Source: Vibrio mimicus CAIM 602 (lineage in GTDB: Bacteria > Pseudomonadota > Gammaproteobacteria > Enterobacterales > Vibrionaceae). Taken from it: 64,000 nucleotides of DNA. This document shows, in pieces, positions 25,142 to 33,353 of the stretch. Numbering within the stretch: position 1 is the stretch's first letter; the number at the start of each line of letters is the position of its first letter. Where the stretch lies: assembly GCF_000338875.1 (NCBI RefSeq), contig NZ_AOMO01000034.1, forward strand, positions 1 through 64,000. The letters are read 5' to 3'. The notes under the pieces are model-generated. The model was not told the origin of the DNA. It ran no database searches and saw only the letters and a list, made by a program, of their open reading frames with translations. Both the position numbers and the translations under genes were made by a program.

Positions 25142-26619
25142 TGCAGTTAGATACACGCAGCGCTATTGATGGTGCAATCCGCGGATTTCTGGTCGCAGAA
25201 GGTTACTACCAGCGCAAAGCGGATAATGAACGCCAAGCGAAATTGGATGAGCGTAACGAGGCTCGCTATCAAGATGAGCGGTCTAGACTCTCTCAGATTG
25301 AAGCCAAGAACGAGCAACGTTATCAAGACGAGAAGGCTTTTCGTCAGGCTGAAACGGAAAAAACCGATAAACGTTATCAAGATAGCCTTAAACGAGAAAA
25401 TGAGGATCGAATCCAGCGTGATCGACTACTTGATGTACAGGTTGATGCACAGAAAAGTGCAAAAGCACTTAGCCAATACCAGCTCAATCAGCAAAAGAAA
25501 ATGGCTTACATGCAGGAGAATTTGCCGCTAATTCAATCTGGCCTTAAACGTTACATGGAAACCGGAGAACTTGATCCCTTGTTTGAGCAGGAACACATTA
25601 AGGGCAGTGCTTACGACCCGCGCCGTTATACACCTCGTGTGGTACAGGCGGCCTTTGATATCGAATCGACTATGCCTAAAGTGCTTGATGGCTCTATTTC
25701 TTACCAAGACTCACAATTCACCAAATCGATGGGCGTGTTGCTTGAGCGTAATGTTAAGCAAGGGATTGGCGATAAAGATCCTGAATCGGGTAAGGTAATT
25801 AAGGATAAAGAGTATCTGCGTCATGATTTTGTTGCCGATATTGACCCAAATCGCGAAGGTGATCAGCCGGGCGTGGTGGTCGGTTTGAAAGTGACTTATG
25901 AGGATGGCACGACTAAAACCGCGCCAGTAACCGAAAGCCGTTTGGCAGGTAGCCAAGAAGCTGTAAAAGTGATCCCGCTCGATGCGTTAATGAAAGACGT
26001 GACAGGCCAAATCCATATGGCTAAGCAGTTTTTTACCAACGAGCACTATGCCAACCTTTTCAATGTGGCAGAGACAAAATCACGCACTGAAATGGATAAA
26101 CAGTGGCGAGAGGCGGTGACCGAGCTTGAAAAAGACCGTACTGCAGCGCTGAATGATTTGTTGGAGCCGACACCAGAGCAAATTTCCGTGGTTAATGCTC
26201 GCTTTGATGAAAGAAAATCGATGATTAATCAAGTGTATGGACGATTAGGTGACAATCAATCCAATCGTGAGGTCGGATCAAATGCCGCACAGGGATGGGC
26301 AGGCGAAGACCCACAAAAGCGCCAATTCATCAGTGAGCTGGGGCAATCCATGAATATCTCTGAACTGACACCAGAAGCGTTGGAGCATAACTATCAGCGA
26401 GTTCTGACACTAAAGGCGAACCAAGAAGCCGAACTGAAGAAGCAGCAACAGTTAGAACGAGTGCGCCAAAGCCAGCAATCTCAAAAAATTTACGAAGATT
26501 CTGGGGTGTATGGTGCCGCTAAGCCAACCGACGGTAGTGATTCGATGAAGTATGGTAGCCACAGCCTACTCAACCGCCATGAGTGGAATACCACACCAAA
26601 TGGGGAGTTAAGGTTTTAG
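25141..26619 (+). CDS. Phage internal virion protein with long coiled coil
   Basis: A 492-residue protein. Residues about 20-115 are a striking charged coiled coil with repeated RYQDE/RYQDS units (EARYQDERSRL, EQRYQDEKAF, DKRYQDSLKRE). A mixed domain and a second Gln-rich helix near the C terminus follow. It is the last gene of the first late block and directly precedes non-phage cargo. In related layouts such a protein neighbours the giant polyvalent gene, so cargo B appears to split two genes that once lay side by side. Confidence 0.6.
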   Translation: MQLDTRSAIDGAIRGFLVAEGYYQRKADNERQAKLDERNEARYQDERSRLSQIEAKNEQRYQDEKAFRQAETEKTDKRYQDSLKRENEDRIQRDRLLDVQVDAQKSAKALSQYQLNQQKKMAYMQENLPLIQSGLKRYMETGELDPLFEQEHIKGSAYDPRRYTPRVVQAAFDIESTMPKVLDGSISYQDSQFTKSMGVLLERNVKQGIGDKDPESGKVIKDKEYLRHDFVADIDPNREGDQPGVVVGLKVTYEDGTTKTAPVTESRLAGSQEAVKVIPLDALMKDVTGQIHMAKQFFTNEHYANLFNVAETKSRTEMDKQWREAVTELEKDRTAALNDLLEPTPEQISVVNARFDERKSMINQVYGRLGDNQSNREVGSNAAQGWAGEDPQKRQFISELGQSMNISELTPEALEHNYQRVLTLKANQEAELKKQQQLERVRQSQQSQKIYEDSGVYGAAKPTDGSDSMKYGSHSLLNRHEWNTTPNGELRF

Positions 26620-26751
26620 GGTAAACCTAGTTGAGAGATAAAGTTACACTTAAATCGATAGGATTGAATTTCGTAGTTTATTCCAAATAGGGCGGCGCTG
26701 CTTCGGGAGTGTATCGAGTGAAGAACCGCACATGGTAATAAATTCCTGACA

Positions 26752-28968
26752 CTACTGAGGAAAACTAAACAGGATTCTTCTTTGTTTAGCATCCACTTCT
26801 TTCACCACAATTTTGACTTGAGTGCCCAATGCAAAAGTGGTGGTTCGGCTAACAATTTTTTGTCTCACTCCATCAAACTCAAACTCTCCGTTTTGGAAGC
26901 TAGATAGGGGAACTAAACCTTCGATTCGATTTGATTCTAGCTCAACAAACAGACCAAAATGAGTCACACCAGATACCCGGCCGGTAAAGCTTTGCCCGAT
27001 GAATGGCTTTATGTAGTGGCACTTCAACGCATTCTCGACCTCACGGCTTACCTCATCCGCCTGACGAGACTGTTGAGAACAATGCACACTTAATTGCTCA
27101 ATAGCCTTGCTATCATAAGGATAATTTGTTGGCACTCCTGTGAATTGACCAAGCGATTTGAGTTTGATTAGTAGGCGTTGGAATTTACCTTTCGCTTGTT
27201 CGCGCAGTTTAGAACGGATCGCTCGGTGAACCAGCAAATCAGGATAACGGCGAATGGGGGATGTAAAGTGCGCATAAGCCTCATAAGCTAAGCCAAAGTG
27301 TCCCATGTTTTTAGGAGAATATTCGGCTTGGCTTTGAGAACGTAACAGCAAGGTGCGAATCACATCCCTTTCTTCTAAATCACGGACTTGATCTAAAAGC
27401 GCATTGTAATCGTGTGACGTGGGTTTATCACCACCTCCGAGGATTAAGCCTTTGTCGGCTAGCATCATGCGCAGTGAAGTGAGCTTTTTCATCTGAGGGC
27501 CGGCATGCACTCGATACAGGCTGGGTATTTTATGCTCTTGTAAAAACTCAGCGGTAGCCACATTCGCACACAACATGAATTCCTCAATCATTCGGTGCGC
27601 ATCGTTACGAATAACAGGATCGATCGAGGCGATTTTCTTCTTATTATCTAAAGTAAACGCGAGTTCTTGAGTATCAAAATCAATCGCCCCTCTCACTTGA
27701 CGTTGTCCCAGCAAATTCAGATATAAACGATGCAGGTTGAGCAAGTGTTTCTCGACCTTGTTTGAACGAGAATTGCTCCGTTGGTTCGATTGCAGAATCG
27801 TCTCGTTGACCTGCTTATAGGTCAACCGAGCATGGGAATGAATGAGGCCTTCAGAAAACTCCGCATCCAGCATAGTACCTGAATCATCAAAGGTCATCTC
27901 ACACACCAAGACAAGTCGATCAACATTTGGATTGAGCGAACACAAGCCATTCGACAACGCTTCAGGCAGCATTGGTACGACATATCCAGGGAAATAGACT
28001 GACGTCGCGCGAGTTTGGGCTTCGAGATCTAAGGGAGCATTTGGTTGGACATAGTGGGACACATCTGCGATAGCGACAAACAGTTTCCATTGACTATTAT
28101 CCATCGGATAGCCATAGACTGCATCATCAAAGTCTTTGGCATCATCACCATCTATGGTCACAAAAGGCAGATCTCGGTAGTCAACACGCTGTATTTTGTC
28201 TTTTTCATTTACATCGGATCCAAAAGCAAGGGCAGCGCTGAGTATTTCACTATCCCACTGATCATTGATGCCGTGACGACGTAATGCCAGTTTTACCTCA
28301 ATCCCTGAGTCACCCGGGCGTCCCAACACTTCCATGATCTCAACCGTCGTAGAGTGTTTGTGATCAGGATATTTGGTCACTTGGGTGTAAACCAGTTTAC
28401 CCACACTTTTGACTGTAAATTGATTTGGATTGACGTGAATGATCTGTGAAAACGTAGAATTTTCTGGTGATAGGTAGAAGTTAACGCCTTTTTTCTTAAG
28501 CATACCCACAATGTGTGTCGTTTTTCGTTCAACAATCTTAACCAAACGATTATTTGAACGGCCTTGTTGCTGAGCATCACCTTTTAGAACCAATACAATG
28601 TCGCCATCAAACACGTGTTCGAGCTGATGTTTAGGTAAAAATAGGTCTTTTTGATTATCGTCGTACGAGACAAAACCAAAACCATCAGCATGTAGGCTAA
28701 TTCGACCCGAGACTAACGCGGTTTGATCAACTTTTTGATAGCCTCTTCTGTGTGTAAAGGTGAGTTGACCATCACGTTCCATCGCTCGGAGCCGTTTTTT
28801 CAGTGCTTCTTTTTGATTTTTTTCACTTAACCCAGTCGAATGAGAGATTTGTTCGTGACTTAAATAGTGTTTTACTTTATCGAATAGACTAAGAATACAA
28901 TCTCGACTAGGGATAACGTGATCATAGTGGTTAATATTTATTGTGGGTGCGGATAAGTTTAATTTCAT
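26752..28968 (-). CDS. RNase R-like 3'-5' exoribonuclease (RNB family)
   Basis: A 738-residue RNB-family exoribonuclease. In order: an N-terminal winged-helix region, cold-shock-type OB domains (RISLHADGFGFVSYDDNQKDLFLP), the RNB catalytic domain with VTIDGDDAKDFDDAV holding the metal-binding Asp cluster, SPIRRYPDLLVHRAI, and a C-terminal S1 domain. It ends directly after S1 (QRRILFSFPQ) and lacks the Lys-rich tail of housekeeping RNase R (about 813 residues in E. coli), suggesting a divergent paralogue. It degrades structured RNA in the cytoplasm. It lies on the strand opposite to the phage genes, downstream of a cold-shock gene, a plausible cold-adaptation pair. Confidence 0.9.
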   Translation of the reverse strand: MKLNLSAPTININHYDHVIPSRDCILSLFDKVKHYLSHEQISHSTGLSEKNQKEALKKRLRAMERDGQLTFTHRRGYQKVDQTALVSGRISLHADGFGFVSYDDNQKDLFLPKHQLEHVFDGDIVLVLKGDAQQQGRSNNRLVKIVERKTTHIVGMLKKKGVNFYLSPENSTFSQIIHVNPNQFTVKSVGKLVYTQVTKYPDHKHSTTVEIMEVLGRPGDSGIEVKLALRRHGINDQWDSEILSAALAFGSDVNEKDKIQRVDYRDLPFVTIDGDDAKDFDDAVYGYPMDNSQWKLFVAIADVSHYVQPNAPLDLEAQTRATSVYFPGYVVPMLPEALSNGLCSLNPNVDRLVLVCEMTFDDSGTMLDAEFSEGLIHSHARLTYKQVNETILQSNQRSNSRSNKVEKHLLNLHRLYLNLLGQRQVRGAIDFDTQELAFTLDNKKKIASIDPVIRNDAHRMIEEFMLCANVATAEFLQEHKIPSLYRVHAGPQMKKLTSLRMMLADKGLILGGGDKPTSHDYNALLDQVRDLEERDVIRTLLLRSQSQAEYSPKNMGHFGLAYEAYAHFTSPIRRYPDLLVHRAIRSKLREQAKGKFQRLLIKLKSLGQFTGVPTNYPYDSKAIEQLSVHCSQQSRQADEVSREVENALKCHYIKPFIGQSFTGRVSGVTHFGLFVELESNRIEGLVPLSSFQNGEFEFDGVRQKIVSRTTTFALGTQVKIVVKEVDAKQRRILFSFPQ

Positions 28969-29241
28969 GTGTTTCTCGTTTATTCGCCAACCGCTTTCAA
29001 TATATAAACCAATTTATATGGATAAAGCACTAGGCGAGGTTGACTCTATTGCGAGTCTATTAATATGAATTCCAGAAAATGGAATAGAAGATTTAGGTAA
29101 ACATTACCTAATGTTAGATATATACCAAAGGTATTTATACGGAAAGTATTAAATAGATATTAACCGTGACTTATGCAGTCAATGCTGTGAATTTTTTCAA
29201 GATAACTTTGGTATATAAACTGAAGAGAAATCAAAAGGATG
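28969..29241. other. Intergenic leader of the RNase R-like gene
   Basis: No gene seen. This is AT-rich DNA with several near-palindromic AT stretches, and it presumably contains the promoter and leader of the exoribonuclease gene. It ends at the hairpin that follows the second cold-shock gene. Confidence 0.3.
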
Positions 29242-29269
29242 TGTGACACCACGATAGAGTGGTGTCACA
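29242..29269 (-). terminator. Strong hairpin downstream of the second cold-shock gene
   Basis: A perfect 11-bp stem (TGTGACACCAC / GTGGTGTCACA) with a 6-base loop, placed 8 bp after the cold-shock stop codon and followed on the minus strand by ATCCTTTTGATTTC. It is likely a terminator and 3' stabiliser that separates the cold-shock transcript from the exoribonuclease gene. Confidence 0.75.
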
Positions 29270-29276
29270 TACTGCC

Positions 29277-29489
29277 TTACAACACTGTTACATCAGCAGC
29301 TTGTAAACCTTTTTTACCTTTTTCAACGAGATAAGACACTTTTTGGCCTTCAGCTAGCGTCTTGAATCCAGCCGAAACAATAGAATTGAAATGAACGAAA
29401 ACGTCATCACCACCATTGTCTTGAGAAAGAAAGCCAAAACCTTTAGTTTCGTTGAACCATTTTACTGAACCAGTTGATTTATTAGACAT
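29277..29489 (-). CDS. CspA-family cold-shock protein, second copy
   Basis: A 70-residue single cold-shock domain with KGFGFL (RNP1) and VFVHF (RNP2), close in sequence to the protein at 202-414 (same [18 protein letters not shown] opening). The same GAGGTATCT-ATGTCTAATAAA-type start region is used. The two copies are in inverse orientation about 29 kb apart. It is the first gene of a minus-strand pair with the RNase R-like gene. Cold induction is expected from the family and the long leader, not shown. Confidence 0.93.
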   Translation of the reverse strand: MSNKSTGSVKWFNETKGFGFLSQDNGGDDVFVHFNSIVSAGFKTLAEGQKVSYLVEKGKKGLQAADVTVL

Positions 29490-30238
29490 AGATACCTCTA
29501 TATTGGATTTTTTGGATTAATTTTTAGCTAATAAGTGCTATTTTATGATTTAGAGATAAATATTTTGTCGCAGGAACGTAAACGAGGGTATCGATGAGGA
29601 ACTGAGAGAAATGTAGATCTTAAATTAAATAGCTCTCTTCTTAGGAGCTGGTATGCAGTATACCGATAGATTTGAGAATAGCTAGCTTTTTCTTTTTTTA
29701 TTTTTGTAGTGATCGCTTAAGGTAAAGAGCGCTGAAAGTCATTCGTCGACACGCTGTGTGCTAGCTATACTTTAATCATATGTATAAATGACCTTCATAT
29801 CGGATATCAATTTTGAATTGTCTATGGATTCACATTTCATGATCAAAGTTGCGATAGAAAAGGATAAGAAAATCTCTATCTATTTCATTTAATCTGTGTA
29901 TAGTAAGCCTCGTTTTTATCTCGAACTATTCATTCCGCGGTAAGTCTAAATCTCTTCTCGGTATTCTTTTGAGTGACATCGTCATACTAAGATTTAGTAC
30001 CGTATTTTTTTATTAGATTTTCTCAATGCTTATCACACGAGATATATCTATGATAAATAGAGCAACAGATTGCATCCGTTAAAAATAGTGCTTTACTCAT
30101 ATAACTGTTGGGGTTGAGAGCTATCGCTTTACTTGCGTTTTTAAGGAATGCTTATTTTTAAGATTTAAGTCAAGCCTTAAAGAATATCTAAATGGCTTGC
30201 ATGTAAATATTAATGTGTAACTTTTTAAAGGTACAACC
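29490..30238 (-). promoter_or_regulatory. Long leader of the second cold-shock gene and empty DNA
   Basis: No gene seen in this 750-bp AT-rich stretch. The part nearest the gene (about 29490-29700, read on the minus strand) shares the order ATTTA-TTTAAG...TTCTC...TCAT with the leader of the first cold-shock gene, consistent with a long regulated 5' untranslated region. The remainder, between the two divergent genes, shows no convincing repeat, RNA gene or ORF. Confidence 0.35.
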
Positions 30239-30442
30239 ATGAGAAACAAAAGAGTTAAATTGCCTAAAAAAAATAAGAAAGGCACTTATGAAGCAAAATT
30301 CGAAGAGATGGTGAAAGAGTACCATAGAGCGCAAGCTGTTCTAGGAGAAATGTCTGAGGGTTCAGACGAATATACTCAACAGAAGATCCACTGTGATAGC
30401 CTATTTGCTCATGCTGAGCGCTTCTTTAGACAAAATCAATAA
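30239..30442 (+). CDS. Small hypothetical basic protein
   Basis: A 67-residue helical protein with a basic N terminus (MRNKRVKLPKKNKKGTYEAKF), an acidic middle and a DSLFAHAERFFRQNQ end. AAAGG lies 7-11 bases before the ATG. I recognise no family. The last part (SLFAHAERFFRQN) resembles helical segments of small Vibrio proteins of unknown function. Confidence 0.55.
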   Translation: MRNKRVKLPKKNKKGTYEAKFEEMVKEYHRAQAVLGEMSEGSDEYTQQKIHCDSLFAHAERFFRQNQ

Positions 30443-30552
30443 TATTAACTTATTATAGAGCAGCGTGATTGTGGTGTGTAAGTTTTATTAATCTTCACAT
30501 CATTATCATTACTCAAAGCAACAAGAATCATTTTCAATCTTTATAGGGTTTT

Positions 30553-30967
30553 TCATTCTACTGTAATTTTGACGATTTCATTGTCGCTTACGGAGAATAT
30601 GAAACTTTCTTCTAAGTTAAAGCTTAAGGCATCTATGAAGTTATCGAAATGATAAAGTTTATCCCAAGATACTCTATATACAATTTCGTACATTTTACTT
30701 TCAATATTAAATACAATACGACTTGTTAATTCTTCACTATAGGCGGAGTATTTTCTGAGGGAAGAACTCCAAGTTTATCTCAATAATTTCATCAAAATAA
30801 GATGAATCTTCTCTTTGTTTGTCACTATAAATATTAAACCCTTTACAAGAAATGCCATCAGTTAATTTTAATATATGAGTATAATTATCATCTAAATTTA
30901 AATTGAAAAACTTTGATGCGTTCTCTATACATTGAATAATTTCATGATCTTTAGCTGGATGCAGCAT
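30553..30967 (-). pseudogene. Frameshifted SMI1/KNR4 (YrhA)-like protein
   Basis: The first 70 codons read an SMI1/KNR4-like N terminus (ASKFFNLNLDDNYTHILKLTDGISCKGFNIYS) and stop at 30737. In another frame the strand continues from about 30755 to a TGA at 30553 with YSAYSEELTSRIVFNIESKMYEIVYR...FDNFIDALSF, a good match to the expected second half. Removing one A from the run at 30751-30754 rejoins them into one protein of about 137 residues. SMI1/KNR4 proteins often act as immunity proteins to polymorphic toxins; no toxin gene is adjacent, so function is unknown. Confidence 0.5.
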
Positions 30968-31119
30968 AAAACCAACTCAAAAATTTTTATGCTCTATTTT
31001 ATTTTGAGCATTAAAAAGTTCTAATACTTTTTTATCATCCATAATGCTCATTCATCAAACCTATGAAATTTCAAGTGTGAATAACCTGACTACCTAACGG
31101 TTCACGCTCTCTAGCCGTA

Positions 31120-31583
31120 CACACTCTTTAGGTGATATTACATATGTGTGGCTGAGTAATGACGTGATTCTCTAGTCAAATTTTCACAGGGTACAAATTC
31201 TTCAGATTTGCTTTTCAATTGGGACCAAAGAACTCCCGATAAAACGACGGCCAAGCTACCGGCTATAACTGTTGCTGCGAAATTTTTGCTTCAGCAGCCT
31301 TTAACGCAGAACAGCGTTTGTTCAATAATCTTTGGTTAAAACAAGAAGCACAAGAGCAAGTCTCGGGGTCTTTCCAAAAGGGGCAACGATACTGCATTTC
31401 TGTATTAAACAGATCGATCATGGCGTGCGTGAAATCTCTGACGTTTTGAACTTGTCTATCATAACTCCAAAAGTTCACAGGCAAAAATTGCCAAGAAATT
31501 ATAGGTTTATCAAGATCAATCAACTCTGCGATTTTCCGTTTAGTAGCTGGATATCCAAAAGTGTGGTAGCGTTTCCCATACTA
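31120..31583 (-). other. Two small minus-strand open frames, possibly gene remnants
   Basis: One frame is open from about 31583 to a stop at 31263 and has no ATG. It reads GKRYHTFGYPATKRKIAELIDLDKP..., includes a Cys cluster (RCPFWKDPETCSCASC) and ends AEAKISQQQL; the usable start is a TTG at 31523. A second frame overlaps its end and encodes a short hydrophobic segment (ATVIAGSLAVVLSGVLW) with a charged tail, also without a good start. They may be a truncated gene plus a small membrane protein cut off at the cargo-phage junction. I recognise neither. Confidence 0.35.
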
Positions 31584-31602
31584 ACACCAGTCTATTAATT
31601 AA

Positions 31603-31633
31603 GCCGCTGCCCTTCGGGGTGGCGGTTTTTTTA
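31603..31633 (+). terminator. TTCG-loop terminator before the giant polyvalent gene
   Basis: The hairpin CCGCTGCCC-TTCG-GGGTGGCGG is followed by a T7 run, and GGAG and the ATG at 31656 come soon after. It has the same TTCG-tetraloop design as the terminator repeats at 3.9 and 9.9 kb and marks the right edge of cargo B. Confidence 0.75.
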
Positions 31634-31655
31634 TGCCTGAAATTTGGAGCTGCAC

Positions 31656-33353
31656 ATGCAAGACAAGAAGCTATTGGGCGAAGAACTGTCATCAAAATCG
31701 ACCATTAATGCCTCAACGGATATGAGTCAGTCCGCTTTCTTACCGGAAGGCTTTCAGTTTGAAGCCCCTAAAGTGCCGCAGCGCGACTATGATGTGACGC
31801 TGGGTGATACCGCTAAAGCCGTCGGTAGTGGCGCTCTGCGTTCACTGGCTGGCCTTGGTGAACTCTCGGAGAACTTCCTTGGTGTGGGTGAGAGCTTTCG
31901 AGATTTGATGTCGTCTGGCTCGGATTATCTGCAAGAGAGCATGACTCAAGATGGCCGTGACGCCCTGAATTCACGTCTCTTTGAAGAGAACGAAAAGGGC
32001 AATCCCGCCTTTGCAGAAGGTGCTGCGGATATCGATGTGTGGGCGATGAAAATTGCTGATGGGCTAGGCTCGCTGGCGGCTAACTTTGCAGGTGGTGGCT
32101 TTGCCGGTGCGGGTGCAAAAGTCGCGCTGCGCTCAACCATTACTAAGTCGATGTTGAAAAAGGGCATGACCGAAAAGGCCGCGCAAGCCGTGGCTGACAA
32201 AGCAATCTCACGAATGGCAGCCACCGGCGCGGGTGCAACGGGTGTAGGGACGTCGCTCGGTGGCGCAAGCATGGATGCGCGTGACGCGGTAATGCAGATG
32301 GATAGCTCATGGCTTGCGGATAACTCGGAGTATTTTCAGCAATCCTTGCTCCGGTTTGCTGATGATCCGCAATATCAGGGGATGAGTGCGGCGGAGTTAT
32401 TCGATCTCGCTAAGGAAGAGACGGCCAGTTATGCCAGCTTGCAAATGTCTACCGACCCGACCGCCGTGGCGGCCTCTGTCGCCGGTGCGATGGGTGATAA
32501 GTATTTGTTTGGCGCGTTACTCGGCAAGATGGCTAAAAAAGGTGTGGTTGCCGGTGCGGCGAAAGGTGCGATCACCGAAGGCGGTACGGAGTTTATTGAG
32601 GGCTATGGTCAGACTTATGCCCGAAACCAAGTAACCAATGAGGTGACGGGACAAGAGATTGACCCTACGACCGGTGCTTTGGTGGATGGCTTGGAAGGTG
32701 CGGTGATCGGTGGTGCGCTCGGTGGTCCTCTTGGCGCTGTCGGTGGGTATCGAGCTAAAGGGCAACCGACTGAGAATACGCCCGCGCAAACGAACTCGCA
32801 GAATGTTAGCGATACTCAAGAGCAAGAGATCGCAGAGCAAGCCGCAGATGAAGCGCAAGCGATGCCTAACAATGGGGATGCTCCCGCGCAAACTGCCGCG
32901 ATGAATGCGGTTGATCCTACGTTGAATCCACAAGGGCAATACGATGAGTTGTTGCAAGGTGCGCAGCAAAGACAAACAGATAATAGCAGGGATGCGGCAA
33001 TCCGCTCTCGCTTTGCGCAAAGTCGCCAAGCACTGACTGAGCGTGGTGTGTTGCCAGAGCGCAACGCTTACCAAGAAACGATTGATATGGCTCGCGCCGT
33101 AGACCCCACGCGGGCTGCGGAGATTGAGCAATTCCTGAAAAGTGAAGAGGCAGACCAAAATCCAGAGTTGACCGCACAGCTAGAACTAGAGTACGAGTCT
33201 CTTGCGCAAAAAGGGCGTGATCTCGATATCGACCCGACGTTAACCCAAATTGAACACCGCCAAAACAAACCAGTTTGGATATGGCCAAGCGTGAAAAACC
33301 GCACCAGCGTATCGAGCGCAAGCAGAATGAGTACCAGCTCGATGATACGGTAA
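31656..33353 (+). CDS. Giant polyvalent phage protein, N-terminal part
   Basis: The first about 565 residues of what looks like one protein of about 4,230 residues. The region is Gly/Ala-rich and carries hydrophobic helices (IADGLGSLAANFAGGGFAG, LVDGLEGAVIGGALGGPLGAVGG), as in internal proteins that podoviruses inject. A Gln/Asn/Asp-rich linker follows. The true frame is lost at about 33267: adding one A to AAA there would read HRQNK-TSLDMAKRE straight into the next open frame. The last 22 codons here (PVWIWPSVKN...) are therefore probably out of frame. The ATG at 31656 has GGAG upstream. Confidence 0.75.
   Translation: MQDKKLLGEELSSKSTINASTDMSQSAFLPEGFQFEAPKVPQRDYDVTLGDTAKAVGSGALRSLAGLGELSENFLGVGESFRDLMSSGSDYLQESMTQDGRDALNSRLFEENEKGNPAFAEGAADIDVWAMKIADGLGSLAANFAGGGFAGAGAKVALRSTITKSMLKKGMTEKAAQAVADKAISRMAATGAGATGVGTSLGGASMDARDAVMQMDSSWLADNSEYFQQSLLRFADDPQYQGMSAAELFDLAKEETASYASLQMSTDPTAVAASVAGAMGDKYLFGALLGKMAKKGVVAGAAKGAITEGGTEFIEGYGQTYARNQVTNEVTGQEIDPTTGALVDGLEGAVIGGALGGPLGAVGGYRAKGQPTENTPAQTNSQNVSDTQEQEIAEQAADEAQAMPNNGDAPAQTAAMNAVDPTLNPQGQYDELLQGAQQRQTDNSRDAAIRSRFAQSRQALTERGVLPERNAYQETIDMARAVDPTRAAEIEQFLKSEEADQNPELTAQLELEYESLAQKGRDLDIDPTLTQIEHRQNKPVWIWPSVKNRTSVSSASRMSTSSMIR

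Noticed and set aside
26620..31640. Transposon explanation for cargo B
   Set aside because: No transposase gene, terminal inverted repeat or target duplication is visible at either edge.
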